A stretch of DNA of 63,633 bases from Flavobacteriales bacterium. Its GTDB lineage: Bacteria; Bacteroidota; Bacteroidia; CAIKAF01. Positions 62,934-63,633 of the stretch are shown piece after piece. The notes below the pieces were generated by a model. The model was not told the origin of the DNA, did not search any database, and saw nothing but the letters and a program-made list of their open reading frames with translations. The stretch lies in NCBI GenBank assembly GCA_025055635.1, contig JANWWQ010000008.1:1-63633 (forward strand), read 5' to 3'. The translations under genes and the position numbers were made by a program. The stretch's first letter is position 1, and every line of letters starts with the position of its first letter.

Positions 62934-63633
62934 ATTGATAAGAAAAAAAAATATTTTTATTATTTCCACGGGGTTTTTAGTTTCTACACATCCTACATGT
63001 GCCCAGGAGCATGTTCCCTCACAAAAAGATCAGCACGGGGGTAATCTCACGGGGACGGCGGGCTGTGATGTGTGGTATTATATGCGCGACGAGGGCAGCG
63101 GTGCTCAATTCGTAGAAGATAGGCTGCGGATGAATTCTTTTTTGCAGCTCATGTACAAAAAAGGTGGTTTTTCGGCCGGGCTACGGTACGAAGCGTATTT
63201 GCCTCGTCCTCTTCTGGGTATTGACCCTCGCTTTGAAGGCCAGGGCATTGCCTTCCGTTATGCGGCCTATGCGTGGAAAGGGCTAGAGGTGACGGCCGGT
63301 TCTTTCTATGAACAGTTCGGCAACGGCCTCATATTCAGAGCTTACGAAGCCCGTCCTTTGGGCTTTGACAATTTTGTGGACGGACTGCGGATCAAGTATG
63401 CGCTGAAAGGCATTCAGCTAAAGGCCCTGGCAGGGCGGATGCGGAATTTCTGGAGCTGGTCTCCGGGCTACGTGCGCGGGGGAGACGCCGAAGTCAACTT
63501 TTCCGAGCTCCTTCCGGCCCTTAGGAAAACCCGTTTTAACCTGATAGTCGGCGGCTCCTTCATGGGCAAATATCAAAGTGATAAGGAGATAGTGCTGGGT
63601 AGTGAAATTCTCACGCTCCCTCAAAATGTGGGT
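62920..63633 (+). CDS. DUF6029-family protein (3' end beyond window)
   Basis: From ATG 62920 an open frame of 238 codons runs to the window edge. A signal peptide is at the N-terminus (MQFFKLIRKKNIFIISTGFL, cleavage near CAQE). The mature part matches the DUF6029 pattern: NLTGTAGCDVWYYMRDEGSG-like, MNSFLQLMYKKGGFSAGLRY, YLPRPLLGIDPRFEGQGI, GSFYEQFGNGLIFRAYEARP and LGFDNFVDGLRIKYALKGI. This is a probable outer-membrane beta-barrel of unknown function, restricted to Bacteroidota. It is separated from the beta-barrel gene upstream by 70 bases with its own -7 box. Confidence 0.82.
   Translation, partial: MQFFKLIRKKNIFIISTGFLVSTHPTCAQEHVPSQKDQHGGNLTGTAGCDVWYYMRDEGSGAQFVEDRLRMNSFLQLMYKKGGFSAGLRYEAYLPRPLLGIDPRFEGQGIAFRYAAYAWKGLEVTAGSFYEQFGNGLIFRAYEARPLGFDNFVDGLRIKYALKGIQLKALAGRMRNFWSWSPGYVRGGDAEVNFSELLPALRKTRFNLIVGGSFMGKYQSDKEIVLGSEILTLPQNVG

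Noticed and set aside
1-63633. CRISPR array, rRNA operon, prophage or toxin-antitoxin pair
   Set aside because: No regularly spaced repeats, ribosomal RNA signatures, phage structural genes or convincing small gene pairs were seen on reading both strands.

Overview
The window is a gene-dense chromosomal segment of a Bacteroidota bacterium. The evidence is phylum-specific genes: gliding-motility lipoprotein gldH, the type IX secretion protein porD (DUF4835), the Bacteroidota-type RNA polymerase omega subunit, a RicT-like PSP1 protein, an OMP_b-brl_3 outer-membrane receptor, a DUF6029 protein and a serine palmitoyltransferase/cysteate acyltransferase-type enzyme. Promoter-like boxes of the phylum form TAnnTTTG recur upstream of genes. 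There is one tRNA gene (Val, TAC). I found no rRNA, CRISPR array, prophage or intact insertion sequence.

Layout. 1-1443 (-): edge-truncated membrane coiled-coil gene and a TIP30-like oxidoreductase. 1519-6304 (+): PaaE-like reductase, asnS, then a UDP-HexNAc dehydrogenase and 4-epimerase pair for surface sugars. An AT-rich gap follows. 6857-9782 (-): tight four-gene operon of a short NeuB-like synthase, membrane fatty-acid-hydroxylase-type protein, SMR transporter and cyclase-family hydrolase. 9904-17646 (+): panB, rluA-type synthase, ompH/skp, then ricT-gldH-PBP1A-flippase. 17647-18468 is a gap holding a decayed IS256-type transposase. 18469-24409 (-): DUF4403 lipoprotein, aroA and a large outer-membrane receptor. 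24528-31551 (+): ribBA, tRNA-Val, C1 peptidase, tadA, polA and a membrane-anchored EEP-family protein. 31595-33733 (-): small lipoprotein and an ALDH7-type dehydrogenase. 34089-38660 (+): DUF423, osmC, ung, Omp85-type protein, with a 1.1-kb gap and a 40-residue lipoprotein on the other strand. 38774-45082 (-): plsC, gatC, small membrane protein and mutL, then an AT-rich gap, alanine dehydrogenase and the SPT/CFAT-like enzyme.

45136-48470 (+) is the bamD-rpoZ-coaBC-porD operon, closed by a 9-bp hairpin. ftsK-lolA follows, then a response regulator/histidine kinase pair. Next comes a closely spaced cation block: mgtC, mgtE, and a CzcB-CzcA-CzcC-type RND efflux system plus a beta-barrel protein. 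The window ends inside a DUF6029 gene.

Cell-envelope construction is the dominant theme (PBP1A, flippase, Omp85, BamD, LolA, Skp, PorD, GldH, PlsC, UDP-sugar enzymes). The observations most worth a second look are the neuB-hydroxylase-SMR-cyclase operon, two overlapping mutually exclusive hairpins in front of mgtC, a set of genes whose start codon lies only 4-6 bases after a -7-like box (suggesting leaderless transcripts), a back-to-back palindromic promoter between the SPT-like gene and bamD, a MutL with a degenerate endonuclease motif, and a 19-bp tandem duplication across the start of the DUF6029 gene. No wholly new system can be demonstrated from sequence alone.
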